Source: Marinifilum sp. D737 (lineage in GTDB: Bacteria > Bacteroidota > Bacteroidia > Bacteroidales > Marinifilaceae). Taken from it: a DNA stretch of 64,000 bases. Below the pieces are notes generated by a model. The model saw only the letters and a program-made list of their open reading frames with translations. It ran no database searches and was not told the DNA's origin. Position 1 is the first letter of the stretch. Each line of letters begins with the position of its first letter. Below are positions 54,333-63,005 of the stretch, one piece after another. The position numbers and the translations under genes were made by a program. The stretch is from the NCBI RefSeq assembly GCF_026672275.1, contig NZ_JANQCD010000028.1, forward strand, positions 1 to 64,000, read 5' to 3'.

Positions 54333-57245
54333 TTACACGTTCAGTAAGAAATCGATTAGATTTTCATCTCTTGAGAGATCAAATTTTTTCCGAAGTCTGT
54401 ATCGACTAATTTCAACCCCTCGCACTGAAATATTCATCAGAGGTGCAATTTCCTTAGTAGATAAATTCATTCTTAGATAAGCACACATTCTTAGATCTTT
54501 TGGGGTGAGTTGAGAATATGCACTTCTTAGCCTTCTTAAGAAGTTTTCATGCACTTGATCGAAATGTAATTCGAACTGTTCCCAATCCTGATCACTATTA
54601 AACTCTGAATCCAGAGTTTTCATTAATTGTCGAACTTGTACAAGAGCTGTTGGATCCTTTATCTTCTTTAATGCTTTTTTCAGCTCTCCAACAGCATAGG
54701 AAAGAACCTCGTTCTTATGAATAATATTCATAGTAGAACTTGCCAACTCTCGAGTCTTAAAGTCAACTTCACTCCTTAATTTTTCATTTCTTAGTTGTAC
54801 AATCTCTCTCTCTGCGATAAGTGCTTCTTCTCTAAACTTTTGCTCTTTGGCCTTTAACTCCTCTTGCTGTTGCTTCTCTAACCTTTCATGCATTCTTCTT
54901 ATGCGCAATCGCACTAACAACACAATGCCCCATAAAATGGCTATACTAACCAAGAGATAAATAAAATAGGCCAATTTTGAACGATACCAAGGTGGTAAAA
55001 TTGTAAATTTAAACTCATCGGGAACCGATTGCACTCCATATTGGTTTTGTGCAAGTACACGAAAAACATAGTCTCCTTCAGGCAAGTTTGTATACTCCTT
55101 ACTTGTGTTGGTTTCCCAGTTAGAGGTATCTTGTTCGAAGCCTTGTAATTGATACTTATAATTGACCAACTGCATTTGACTCGACTGCGGAGCACTATAT
55201 TGAAAACCAATTGCATTATTCCTAAACTTAAGAATCACGGGCATCTCCTCATCCTCCTTTTTAAACCCAGAGTAAATAACTGAATCTTGCAAGCTTGTCT
55301 TATCTGCTACCTTCACTTCTCTAATTAAAGTATGGAAAGTATTCTCATACCTTTTTCGCATTTCCGGATTATAATGAACAAATCCATCCTCAGTAGCAAT
55401 TAATACATTTGACCTGTCTATTTCATAAACATTCTCAAAAGCCCCTATAAAAGAACCTCGAATCGAAGAAAAAGCCATTTCATGTTTCTCATAAGAGTTA
55501 TCTACTTGCAATTTCAATACTCCTAACTTTTCATCCTGAAAATACCAGATATCACCATTTGATTGCTCAAAAAGTTTTGTAAGCTCCTTTTCCTTTCCAA
55601 ATAGATTATTTAATGATTGGTAAGCTTCAAACCTATTGATCTCAGGAACATACTCATAAAAGCCCTTATTGGTTGTGAAAACCTCTTTATCACGAATTTT
55701 ATGAATTCCTATGCTTAAATCAGAAGGAAGCCCATCTTCCTTTCCATACAGTTTAAAATTAATACATGAATCCAATGCATTGTTTAAAACGATTCGATAC
55801 AATCCTTTATAACCATGACTCATCCATATGCTGTTATCATCATTCCAAATCATTTCTCTGGATGATTCCTGAAAACCGCCGATTTTTTGTTTAAACCTCC
55901 ACTTCCCCTTTTCCGATTCCCTTTCGAAAAGAATCAAACCAGAATAAGTTCCTCCTATCATTTGATTTGGGAATTCACTTTTATATAAATATTTCCATCC
56001 TCCTTCAACATCACAAATCAGTTCACCTTTATCCTGATTGATCCTAAAAGTACCTTTAGTGTGTCCGCATATGAGCTCATCACCTATTACTTGCAAGCTC
56101 CAAACCTGACCAGAAGTTTTTTCAACAAGCCTAAACTTTTCGTTCAAGTTTAAATCCATATCTAAAAAATCGTACTTACGGGCAAACAAGCCCATATTTG
56201 TTCCCAGGTACAAATATCCCCTAAAATAAATTGAGGAATATCCTGTTCCAATATCTCTTACCCTGGGAAAAGTGGTTACTGGCGAACTAATTTCAAGGTG
56301 ATTAATTCCATTGTCTAAACCTAGCCAAAGATTCTGTTCCGAATCCTGAAATAAACTAAGTATGGTATTATTAAGCAGACCTAAATCTGTATTAACATGT
56401 TGGATAATTTGCCCCCTTTTGTTGAGAATATACAGACCATTTCTAACCGTTCCAAAAACAAAATGATCATCTCTTAGTGCTAAACCTGAGTAGATTTGCT
56501 CTTTAACAAATGACTTGTTTGCATCAAGATTCCATGATTCAATTTCTCTTCCATTATATATAAATAAACCATTCAGGGCAGTTGCAATAAGAAGTTCATC
56601 CTCGGAGTAAGGCAGTACACTAACAATTTCTATATCTTTAAACTTTTCACCGCCTGCCACCAACTGAAAGTCTTGTCCATTCAATTTACAGAGCCCCTTT
56701 CCTAGAATCTGTACATAAAACGAATCATCTATAACAAAACTCTTACGAAAAATCATTCTGTCACCAATAATGGACAATTTATGATCCTTATAGAAAATAA
56801 CTTTTTCAAAGGTGTGAAATACAATTCCATTCCTGAAGTGATAAATTTGCCACACTTCTTCGAAATCTCTTTCCGCCTCGGAAAGCAGATTTACCAAAGA
56901 CCTATAAACCAACTTGCCTTTTGAATCGGGTTCCAAATATCCAAATTCATTGTATGCTCCAACATAAACCCTATCCGACTTGTCGATTGCCAAAGCACGC
57001 ACTACCGATCTATTAGGCATTTCTATTAATCGCCAGTTGGTTCCGTCGAATTCCAGCACTCCTTCATTATTGGCAAAATACATCAATCCTTTAGAAGATT
57101 GTGTAATGTCCCAATTTTGAGTTCCTCCATGATATTCACTTCTTGGAAAATTCTTAATAAAGGGAACTCCTTTGTTTTTTACCTTGGCGAAACAAGAAAA
57201 ATTTATAAGCAGAAATAGGAGTAGTATTGTAGTTGATTTATTCAA
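54333..57245 (-). CDS. One-piece sensor-regulator: beta-propeller, Y_Y_Y, membrane helix, LuxR-type HTH
   Basis: A 970-aa membrane regulator. Signal region (LLLFLLINFSCFA), then propeller repeats of the two-component regulator type over about 40-640 (FANNEGVLEFDGTNW, SLFQDSEQNLWLGLDNGINHL), Y_Y_Y domain (about 680-745, YQLQGFEQDTSNWETNTSKEY), one membrane helix (about 755-778, LAYFIYLLVSIAILWGIVLLV), a coiled coil (785-865) and a LuxR-type HTH at the end (about 905-965, LTPKDLRMCAYLRMNLSTKEI). There is no histidine kinase or receiver domain, so it binds ligand outside and DNA inside in one chain. It lies directly upstream of the SusCD/GH16 genes and is their likely activator. Confidence 0.9.
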   Translation of the reverse strand: MNKSTTILLLFLLINFSCFAKVKNKGVPFIKNFPRSEYHGGTQNWDITQSSKGLMYFANNEGVLEFDGTNWRLIEMPNRSVVRALAIDKSDRVYVGAYNEFGYLEPDSKGKLVYRSLVNLLSEAERDFEEVWQIYHFRNGIVFHTFEKVIFYKDHKLSIIGDRMIFRKSFVIDDSFYVQILGKGLCKLNGQDFQLVAGGEKFKDIEIVSVLPYSEDELLIATALNGLFIYNGREIESWNLDANKSFVKEQIYSGLALRDDHFVFGTVRNGLYILNKRGQIIQHVNTDLGLLNNTILSLFQDSEQNLWLGLDNGINHLEISSPVTTFPRVRDIGTGYSSIYFRGYLYLGTNMGLFARKYDFLDMDLNLNEKFRLVEKTSGQVWSLQVIGDELICGHTKGTFRINQDKGELICDVEGGWKYLYKSEFPNQMIGGTYSGLILFERESEKGKWRFKQKIGGFQESSREMIWNDDNSIWMSHGYKGLYRIVLNNALDSCINFKLYGKEDGLPSDLSIGIHKIRDKEVFTTNKGFYEYVPEINRFEAYQSLNNLFGKEKELTKLFEQSNGDIWYFQDEKLGVLKLQVDNSYEKHEMAFSSIRGSFIGAFENVYEIDRSNVLIATEDGFVHYNPEMRKRYENTFHTLIREVKVADKTSLQDSVIYSGFKKEDEEMPVILKFRNNAIGFQYSAPQSSQMQLVNYKYQLQGFEQDTSNWETNTSKEYTNLPEGDYVFRVLAQNQYGVQSVPDEFKFTILPPWYRSKLAYFIYLLVSIAILWGIVLLVRLRIRRMHERLEKQQQEELKAKEQKFREEALIAEREIVQLRNEKLRSEVDFKTRELASSTMNIIHKNEVLSYAVGELKKALKKIKDPTALVQVRQLMKTLDSEFNSDQDWEQFELHFDQVHENFLRRLRSAYSQLTPKDLRMCAYLRMNLSTKEIAPLMNISVRGVEISRYRLRKKFDLSRDENLIDFLLNV

Positions 57246-57447
57246 AGTAATGGCGATTTTGTTTATTGAAATATATAATGATTCATAAAAATATGCAAAG
57301 TTGTTTTAGATACTACAAAACATCAAGAATAATTTTCCTGTCTAAAAGAGAGATGTACAATTAACAACTCTTAACATCAAAAACACCAGCTCAAACACAC
57401 AAATCACTACACACCTATCACTTACAATCAATAAGCGATTTCTCATA

Positions 57448-57480
57448 TTAACCTTATTTAACCTTGATTCACCTTAAATC
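57448..57480 (+). promoter_or_regulatory. Three 10-bp-phased TTAACC repeats upstream of the barrel gene
   Basis: TTAACC at 57448-57453 and 57458-57463 and TTCACC at 57468-57473 repeat at exactly 10-bp intervals, about 60 nt before the ATG at 57537. The same hexamer repeats at 10-bp spacing, on the other strand, in front of the kinase gene (60511-60526). OmpR-type regulators bind such tandem direct repeats, so these are probable sites for the response regulator encoded at 62221. The rest of the 291-bp gap holds no gene. Confidence 0.5.
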
Positions 57481-57536
57481 ATCTAATAATACATGAATGT
57501 GAACTTTCTTTGAATTGAATTTTTAAACAAAGACTA

Positions 57537-60290
57537 ATGTACAGAATTTCACTATCTATATTTTTCATCCTTACCGGATTATCCTTATTTGCTCAGAAAA
57601 GTTATACATTAACTGGTAAAGTATTAGACTCGCAAGAAGAAGCTTCTTTACCTGGTGCAAGCATTCTACTAATTAATAAATCGGATACCATTCAAAAAAA
57701 AGGTACCATAACCAACGAATTAGGCAATTTCAATATAAAAGTAAAACCAGGACAATATGATTTTCGAGTTTCTTTTATCGGCTATAAGGAGATTAAAAAA
57801 TCAATCTCCGTAGATAAATCATCCATTGACCTGGGTCAGTTTAAATTGATTGAAAACTCTGAATTTCTTCAGGAAATAAACATTACAGAGACCTTACCGC
57901 CAACAAAAATCAAAGGCGATACCACTGTATTTAATCCAGATGCATTCAAAGTAAATCCAGATGCTACTGCAGGGGAACTCTTGGCCAAAATGCCTGGCTT
58001 TTATGAAATGGATGGTAAACTGGTTGTAGAAGGACAAGAAGTTGCTGAAGTATTAGTGGATGGGAAAAAGTTTTTTGGGAATAATATGAATCAAGCTTTG
58101 GCAACTATTCCAAACGATGTAATTAAAAACATTGAAGTTTATGAATACAAAAGCGATGAAGAAAAATTTACCGGACTAAAAAGAAATGAAGAAGATAAAA
58201 AAACCCTAAACATTGTTACCAATAAGAAAAACAAAAGACTTGTTTTTGGTGATGTGGCTGCAGGATTTGGGAAAGATAACAGGTATGGTTTCAATGGAAA
58301 CCTTAACAGTTTTTCAGATAACAATAGCATTACGCTTACAGCAAAATCGAGAGATGTAAATGCCCCGCTAAAATTAAGCAATAGAAATTTTGGAAATAGA
58401 AGTATTGATGGAAATGACATTCAGGATGACTCTTTTGGAATCAACTTTGTAAATTCGAAAAACGAAAATGACATTGAATTTAGCTACGAATATGGCAATC
58501 AAGAATATGAAAACAAGAGCAATAGTGTAAGAACTTATACATCTGATGCACTAGCTGGTCAGGTACAAAATTCGACAAACCATTCGACCAACGACAACAA
58601 TGATCACCGTATTAATCTGAGAGTATCATTAAACTCCAACCCGAAAAACAGGTTAATGCTGAATACCAATATTTCCACAACTGATGGTGAATCAAATTCC
58701 AACTCCATTTCTGATACCAAGTTAAATGGTAACCCTTTAAATTCGAATAATAACCTGAACTCATCCGAAAATAAAAACTACAACCTATATCAAACTGTAA
58801 ATTATTCAAAAAGTCTGGGTAAAAAAGGTCGTTCCTTGAACTTAAATGCTGGATTTAATTACTCCAACAACGAGTCGGAGGGAAAACAATTGTCTGAGAC
58901 TTTTAATGAAAACAATGAAGTAAGTCAAAGTATTAATCGAATTTCAGACTCTAAAAGGAAAAACTCAGGTGTTGATGCAGGAATATCATTTAGCGAACCT
59001 ATGGGTGAAAAAGGATTTGCCAGTTTAGGATATCGCTTCAATTATAACGAACAAAAATCAGATAAATACGGATATAACTTTAATGAAAGTGAAAACTCAT
59101 ATAGTGATTTGGATGAACTAACCACAAATAATTTTGAAAACACAACTTTCAGAAATGCAGGACGATTTTCTTATCACCTTAATGGCAAAACTCATGGCTT
59201 TAGCTTAGGTGCCGATTTTGAAATGACAAGTCTAAAAAATGAGGAATCATTTCCCACTCAGACAAAGTTTAACAAGGATTTCTTTTCATTTAAACCATAC
59301 ATTAGGTATTCGCTCAATTTGAAGAACCAAAAAAGAATTAACCTTAATTACATGTCGCGAACAACAACTCCAAATATTCGCGATTTGCAGGAAATTGTTG
59401 ACCTTTCAAATCCATTAAACATTACAACTGGTAATTCAAAATTGGAACAATCTAAATCTCATACTTTAATGGCACTTTATTCATCATCAAACATGAAAAA
59501 AGGAAGTCATTTGTCGATTCATACTATGGCAACAACAACAAATAATACTGTTGGAAGAAGAACAATTGTTGCTGCTAAGGATACAACCATTAACGGATTG
59601 TACTTTCTGCCTGCAGGAGGACAATTTTCAGAACCTGTAAATCTTGATGGTCAATATTCTATAGGAACAAGTATTTCGTATAGCTTTCCTCTTAAGAAGT
59701 TAAAGTCTAAACTGAACATCAACACAAGAGGTCGGTTTTCTCACAACCCTACTTTTGTTAATGATAAAAAAGCATATACCAATTCGTGGAACTTGAATCA
59801 TGGAATGACACTTAGTTCAAACATTAGTGAAAAAATAGACTTTACATTTACCAGTTCAAGCAACTATCAGAAATCCAATAACACATCCAAGTCTGGTTCA
59901 GAGTATTTATCGCAAACTACCTCATTAAGCATGTATTGGAATTTCTTAAAGGATTTGGTATTTCGAACAAATGCAAGTAACAATTATCAAAATAACTTTT
60001 CTACCAATAGTGTAGATAACTTTTGGCACTTAAACCTTGGTTTATCTACCAAAATATTAAAAAACAAACGTGGAGAATTATCATTCACAGCTTATGATAT
60101 TTTGAGTAAAGATGATCAAAGGTCTCACTTTGTTTCAGACTTATATTCTGTAGATTACTACTCAAACAAGTTGAACAAGTTCTATATCCTTACTTTCAGT
60201 TATAAATTAAGAGATGGCAAAGGAAAAGGAAGAAAGCAACGAGGAGGCCATGGTATGTATCCAACCTATGGCAATTACATGATGATGTAA
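57537..60290 (+). CDS. Outer-membrane beta-barrel protein (TonB-receptor-like, with carboxypeptidase-regulatory domain)
   Basis: A 917-aa outer-membrane protein. Signal peptide (MYRISLSIFFILTGLSLFAQ), a carboxypeptidase-regulatory-like domain (about 25-105, TGKVLDSQEEASLPGASILLI), a plug-like part (about 120-230, DATAGELLAKMPGFYEMDGK) and a long barrel rich in Asn and Ser. It is not a SusC: there is no SusD partner and the barrel is of the OMP_b-brl type. The C-terminal tail (GKGRKQRGGHGMYPTYGNYM, then MM) is Gly/Met/His-rich and may bind metal. Function and ligand are unknown. The phased repeats suggest control by the adjacent two-component system. Confidence 0.82.
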   Translation: MYRISLSIFFILTGLSLFAQKSYTLTGKVLDSQEEASLPGASILLINKSDTIQKKGTITNELGNFNIKVKPGQYDFRVSFIGYKEIKKSISVDKSSIDLGQFKLIENSEFLQEINITETLPPTKIKGDTTVFNPDAFKVNPDATAGELLAKMPGFYEMDGKLVVEGQEVAEVLVDGKKFFGNNMNQALATIPNDVIKNIEVYEYKSDEEKFTGLKRNEEDKKTLNIVTNKKNKRLVFGDVAAGFGKDNRYGFNGNLNSFSDNNSITLTAKSRDVNAPLKLSNRNFGNRSIDGNDIQDDSFGINFVNSKNENDIEFSYEYGNQEYENKSNSVRTYTSDALAGQVQNSTNHSTNDNNDHRINLRVSLNSNPKNRLMLNTNISTTDGESNSNSISDTKLNGNPLNSNNNLNSSENKNYNLYQTVNYSKSLGKKGRSLNLNAGFNYSNNESEGKQLSETFNENNEVSQSINRISDSKRKNSGVDAGISFSEPMGEKGFASLGYRFNYNEQKSDKYGYNFNESENSYSDLDELTTNNFENTTFRNAGRFSYHLNGKTHGFSLGADFEMTSLKNEESFPTQTKFNKDFFSFKPYIRYSLNLKNQKRINLNYMSRTTTPNIRDLQEIVDLSNPLNITTGNSKLEQSKSHTLMALYSSSNMKKGSHLSIHTMATTTNNTVGRRTIVAAKDTTINGLYFLPAGGQFSEPVNLDGQYSIGTSISYSFPLKKLKSKLNINTRGRFSHNPTFVNDKKAYTNSWNLNHGMTLSSNISEKIDFTFTSSSNYQKSNNTSKSGSEYLSQTTSLSMYWNFLKDLVFRTNASNNYQNNFSTNSVDNFWHLNLGLSTKILKNKRGELSFTAYDILSKDDQRSHFVSDLYSVDYYSNKLNKFYILTFSYKLRDGKGKGRKQRGGHGMYPTYGNYMMM

Positions 60291-60345
60291 TGCCATAAAC
60301 ATTAAAGAACAAAATTATTTTCTTTTAATTTTTCATAGTCAATCT

Positions 60346-60383
60346 AAGCAGGTCATTCTTTGAGAATGGCCTACTTTTTTTTT
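60346..60383 (+). terminator. Terminator of the barrel gene
   Basis: A 14-bp stem (60346-60359 with 60363-60376, two wobbles) is followed by nine Ts (60375-60383). It lies 56 nt after the barrel gene stop. Confidence 0.8.
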
Positions 60384-60510
60384 AGAAAAATACTTTTAAG
60401 ATATATGATTCACCCTGATTTTAAACCCTTATATGGATGTCAACAGCTCCTTTTTGTCTTAATTTATTGATAATTGTTCATTAAATGCTGTTTAGCGCTG
60501 ACTGTAATTT

Positions 60511-60530
60511 GGTTAATTAAGGTTAACAAT
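60511..60530 (+). promoter_or_regulatory. 10-bp-phased GGTTAA repeat upstream of the histidine kinase
   Basis: GGTTAA at 60511-60516 and again at 60521-60526, exactly 10 bp apart, is the complement of TTAACC repeated upstream of the barrel gene. It lies 40-57 nt before the kinase start, as expected for an autoregulatory response-regulator site. Confidence 0.5.
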
Positions 60531-60555
60531 TCGAACATTTACTACTGAAAGCCAG

Positions 60556-60563
60556 TATATTTG
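60556..60563 (+). promoter_or_regulatory. -7 box almost touching the kinase start codon
   Basis: TATATTTG matches TAnnTTTG and ends 4 nt before the ATG at 60568. If used, transcription would start at or near the ATG, giving a leaderless or near-leaderless mRNA. No -33 TTG at the usual distance, so this may be chance. Confidence 0.3.
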
Positions 60564-60567
60564 TTTC

Positions 60568-62058
60568 ATGTCTAGAAACCGATTAAATCGAAAGAAAATT
60601 AAAATCATTTCACCAATGGTTTTAAGTATGTTTTTATTGGTCACTTTTGTGGGGTACTGGTTGCATTCTCAATACAATAATGAAAAGAAAAACCTGCAAG
60701 TAGAATTATCCAGACTTTATCATGTATCCATAAACGATGGAGAATTTATCCTCTTTTATCGAAATGTGATAAAACCTGCTATAAATCATCAGGACACCAT
60801 AAATTTCGAAAGCTTAAAAATAGGGTCACCAAAAACCAGTTCAGACTTTAAAAGAGCTTACATCAAAGAGTTAAAAGAATTTATAGATACCAATCAAAAC
60901 TATACAAATATTTTTAGAGCTATTGAAACTAGTTCATTTATCCCTGATAGTTTAAGAGATGAACGATATTATGACATTTTAAGATTGGGTTATCGTTATC
61001 AAATTTACCCTGCCCAAATTCTTTACAATCAAAGGAAAAAATCAAATGATACTACTCAACTATTTTTAAGAAATCTATTCTTAAGAAATGTAGCTATTAA
61101 TTTTCCAAATATAAAAGCCGGACATGAGGATGAAATTGACAGGGAAAATATTGAATTGATTGAAAAAACCAATCAAGAAGTACTAAGAAGAGGAAAATTA
61201 GGCATTATTATATATGCTCGAAGATATGATAAAGCAAGCGTTCTATACTTTGAGCACTATTTCCTGCATCTAATTACAGAAATTCTACCGCAAATTATCT
61301 TCGGAATTGTATTAATCAGTCTGTCGGTATTTGCTTTGGTAGTTGCTTATCGTAGTTACCTTAGCCAAGCAAAGCTAAATATGCTTCGTTCCGATTTTGT
61401 TAGCAATATTACACATGAATTAAAAATTCCGGTATCCACAGCAAAAGCTGCTATGGAAGCCATTCTGAATTATGGAATCTCCGACGATAAAGAAAAAACA
61501 AAGTCCTATCTTAAAATGGTTGCTTCAGAAATGAACCGCCTGGATAGTCTTACTTCAAGAGTATTGGAACACTCAAAGCTCGAGTCTAATCAGCACCTAT
61601 TAAAGAAGGAAGAAACCAACTTAAATGAGTTTGTCGATCGAATTGTGAAGTCGGTACAACTCTTTTCTGCAAATACGATCAATATCAAATTCAACAAACC
61701 CAATGAATTGATAAGCATTCCTATCGACCAGGTATACATTGAAGGGGTAATTCGCAATTTGATAGAAAACAGTAAAAAGTATGGTGGCAATGATGTAAGT
61801 ATTGTTGTGAATCTTTGGCAAAAAGGTTTACATGTTTACATATCGGTTATCGATAATGGCCCGGGAATTCCAAAAGAATATTTGAATAAGGTTTTCGATC
61901 GCTTTTTCAGAGTGCCAACCGGCGATCAACACAATGTAAAAGGATTTGGTTTGGGCTTAAGTTTTGCTGCTTTGGTTATGAAACAACACAATGGATCAAT
62001 CAGTGCAGATAAGCTTACAGAACAAGGTTGTGAAATAAAATTAGAGTTTCCAGCCTAG
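60568..62058 (+). CDS. Membrane histidine kinase
   Basis: A 496-aa sensor kinase. First membrane helix at about 13-32 (ISPMVLSMFLLVTFVGYWLH), a periplasmic sensor part of about 210 residues without recognised domain, second helix at about 240-265 (IIFGIVLISLSVFALVVAYR), then the HisKA domain with His283 in SNITHELKIP, and the ATPase domain with N box (NLIENSKKYGG), G1 (DNGPGIP) and G2 (GFGLGLSF). It phosphorylates the response regulator encoded next. Signal unknown, perhaps envelope state or the barrel protein's substrate. Confidence 0.95.
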   Translation: MSRNRLNRKKIKIISPMVLSMFLLVTFVGYWLHSQYNNEKKNLQVELSRLYHVSINDGEFILFYRNVIKPAINHQDTINFESLKIGSPKTSSDFKRAYIKELKEFIDTNQNYTNIFRAIETSSFIPDSLRDERYYDILRLGYRYQIYPAQILYNQRKKSNDTTQLFLRNLFLRNVAINFPNIKAGHEDEIDRENIELIEKTNQEVLRRGKLGIIIYARRYDKASVLYFEHYFLHLITEILPQIIFGIVLISLSVFALVVAYRSYLSQAKLNMLRSDFVSNITHELKIPVSTAKAAMEAILNYGISDDKEKTKSYLKMVASEMNRLDSLTSRVLEHSKLESNQHLLKKEETNLNEFVDRIVKSVQLFSANTINIKFNKPNELISIPIDQVYIEGVIRNLIENSKKYGGNDVSIVVNLWQKGLHVYISVIDNGPGIPKEYLNKVFDRFFRVPTGDQHNVKGFGLGLSFAALVMKQHNGSISADKLTEQGCEIKLEFPA

Positions 62059-62096
62059 ACGGTGAACAATTAACAAAGTTAAAAGGTTTGCTGCGC

Positions 62097-62138
62097 AACT
62101 GATAACTGATAACTGATAACTGATAACTGATAACTGAT
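62097..62138. repeat. Six tandem copies of a 7-bp unit (AACTGAT)
   Basis: The unit AACTGAT is repeated six times without error in the 162-bp gap between the kinase and response regulator genes. Its length is not a multiple of three, and slippage would change the gap between the two genes by 7 bp steps. No other function is seen. Confidence 0.85.
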
Positions 62139-62220
62139 ATTTAAGTTTTATTAACAAAATCACCCCCGCTCAATCTTCTCACATTTTCTTATCTTGCAGG
62201 GCACTCAAGCTAAGATAATC

Positions 62221-62931
62221 ATGAACAAAACGAAGATACTTTACGTTGAAGACGAACCTAATTTAGGCCAAATCGTTTACGATTCGTTGATCCTAAAAGG
62301 ATTCGATATCATTTGGGAGACAGATGGAGCACAGGTAATGTCGAAATTTCATGATTTTACTCCTGATATTTGTGTTCTGGATATCATGCTTCCAAATGTT
62401 GATGGATATCAATTGTGTGAGCACATCAGATCCAAATTTCCAACACTCCCAATTATTTTTCTTACGGCCAAAACCGAAACTCCGGATCTTGTAAAAGGTT
62501 TTGAAGCTGGAGGTACCGATTACATCCGCAAGCCATTTAGCATTGAAGAATTGGCGATTCGAATCGATAACCAATTAAAGTTACATGGCATTGGCGAGAA
62601 CAAAGAAACAGCAAAGGAGCAAAAAATTGAACATGATGAAATTAAATTAGGGACTTACACCTATTTCCCTAAAAGATATGAATTGATCACACCTTCGAAA
62701 ACCATTAACCTTTCGAACCGTGAAGGCGAATTGCTAAAAAAACTAACCGAAATGGGAAGTAAGGTTGTGGAACGAAAAGACATTTTAATGCAGGTTTGGG
62801 GCGACGATTCATTCTTCAATTCCCGAAACCTGGATGTATACATTAAAAAGCTTCGCAACTACTTTGCCGAAGATGATCATATTGAAATACAAACACTTCG
62901 AGGCAGAGGATATTTGTTTTTGGTGAAATAA
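62221..62931 (+). CDS. OmpR-family response regulator
   Basis: A 236-aa DNA-binding response regulator. I start it at the ATG at 62221 (MNKTKILYVEDEP), which puts the receiver domain at residue 1; a TTG at 62194 would add nine residues before it. The phospho-acceptor is Asp54 (CVLDIMLP), the acidic pair is in YVEDEP, and Lys in YIRKPFS. The C-terminal winged helix spans about 135-236 (LSNREGELLKKLTEMG, VWGDDSFFNSRNLDVYIKKLR, IQTLRGRGYLF). It works with the kinase upstream and probably binds the TTAACC repeats. Confidence 0.95.
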   Translation: MNKTKILYVEDEPNLGQIVYDSLILKGFDIIWETDGAQVMSKFHDFTPDICVLDIMLPNVDGYQLCEHIRSKFPTLPIIFLTAKTETPDLVKGFEAGGTDYIRKPFSIEELAIRIDNQLKLHGIGENKETAKEQKIEHDEIKLGTYTYFPKRYELITPSKTINLSNREGELLKKLTEMGSKVVERKDILMQVWGDDSFFNSRNLDVYIKKLRNYFAEDDHIEIQTLRGRGYLFLVK

Positions 62932-62952
62932 AATCAGCTGTATAAAATACAA

Positions 62953-62981
62953 AAGGAGTACTCTTAAAATAGGTACTCCTT
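62953..62981. terminator. Bidirectional terminator between convergent genes
   Basis: AAGGAGTAC (62953-62961) pairs with GTACTCCTT (62973-62981), with T-rich runs on both strands. It separates the response regulator (ends 62931) from the convergent GH2 gene (ends 63006). Confidence 0.8.
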
Positions 62982-63005
62982 CTTTTATAATATACATTTT
63001 TACTT

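Noticed and set aside
62194-62220. TTG start giving nine extra residues on the response regulator
   Set aside because: The ATG at 62221 puts the receiver domain at the N-terminus as in the family.
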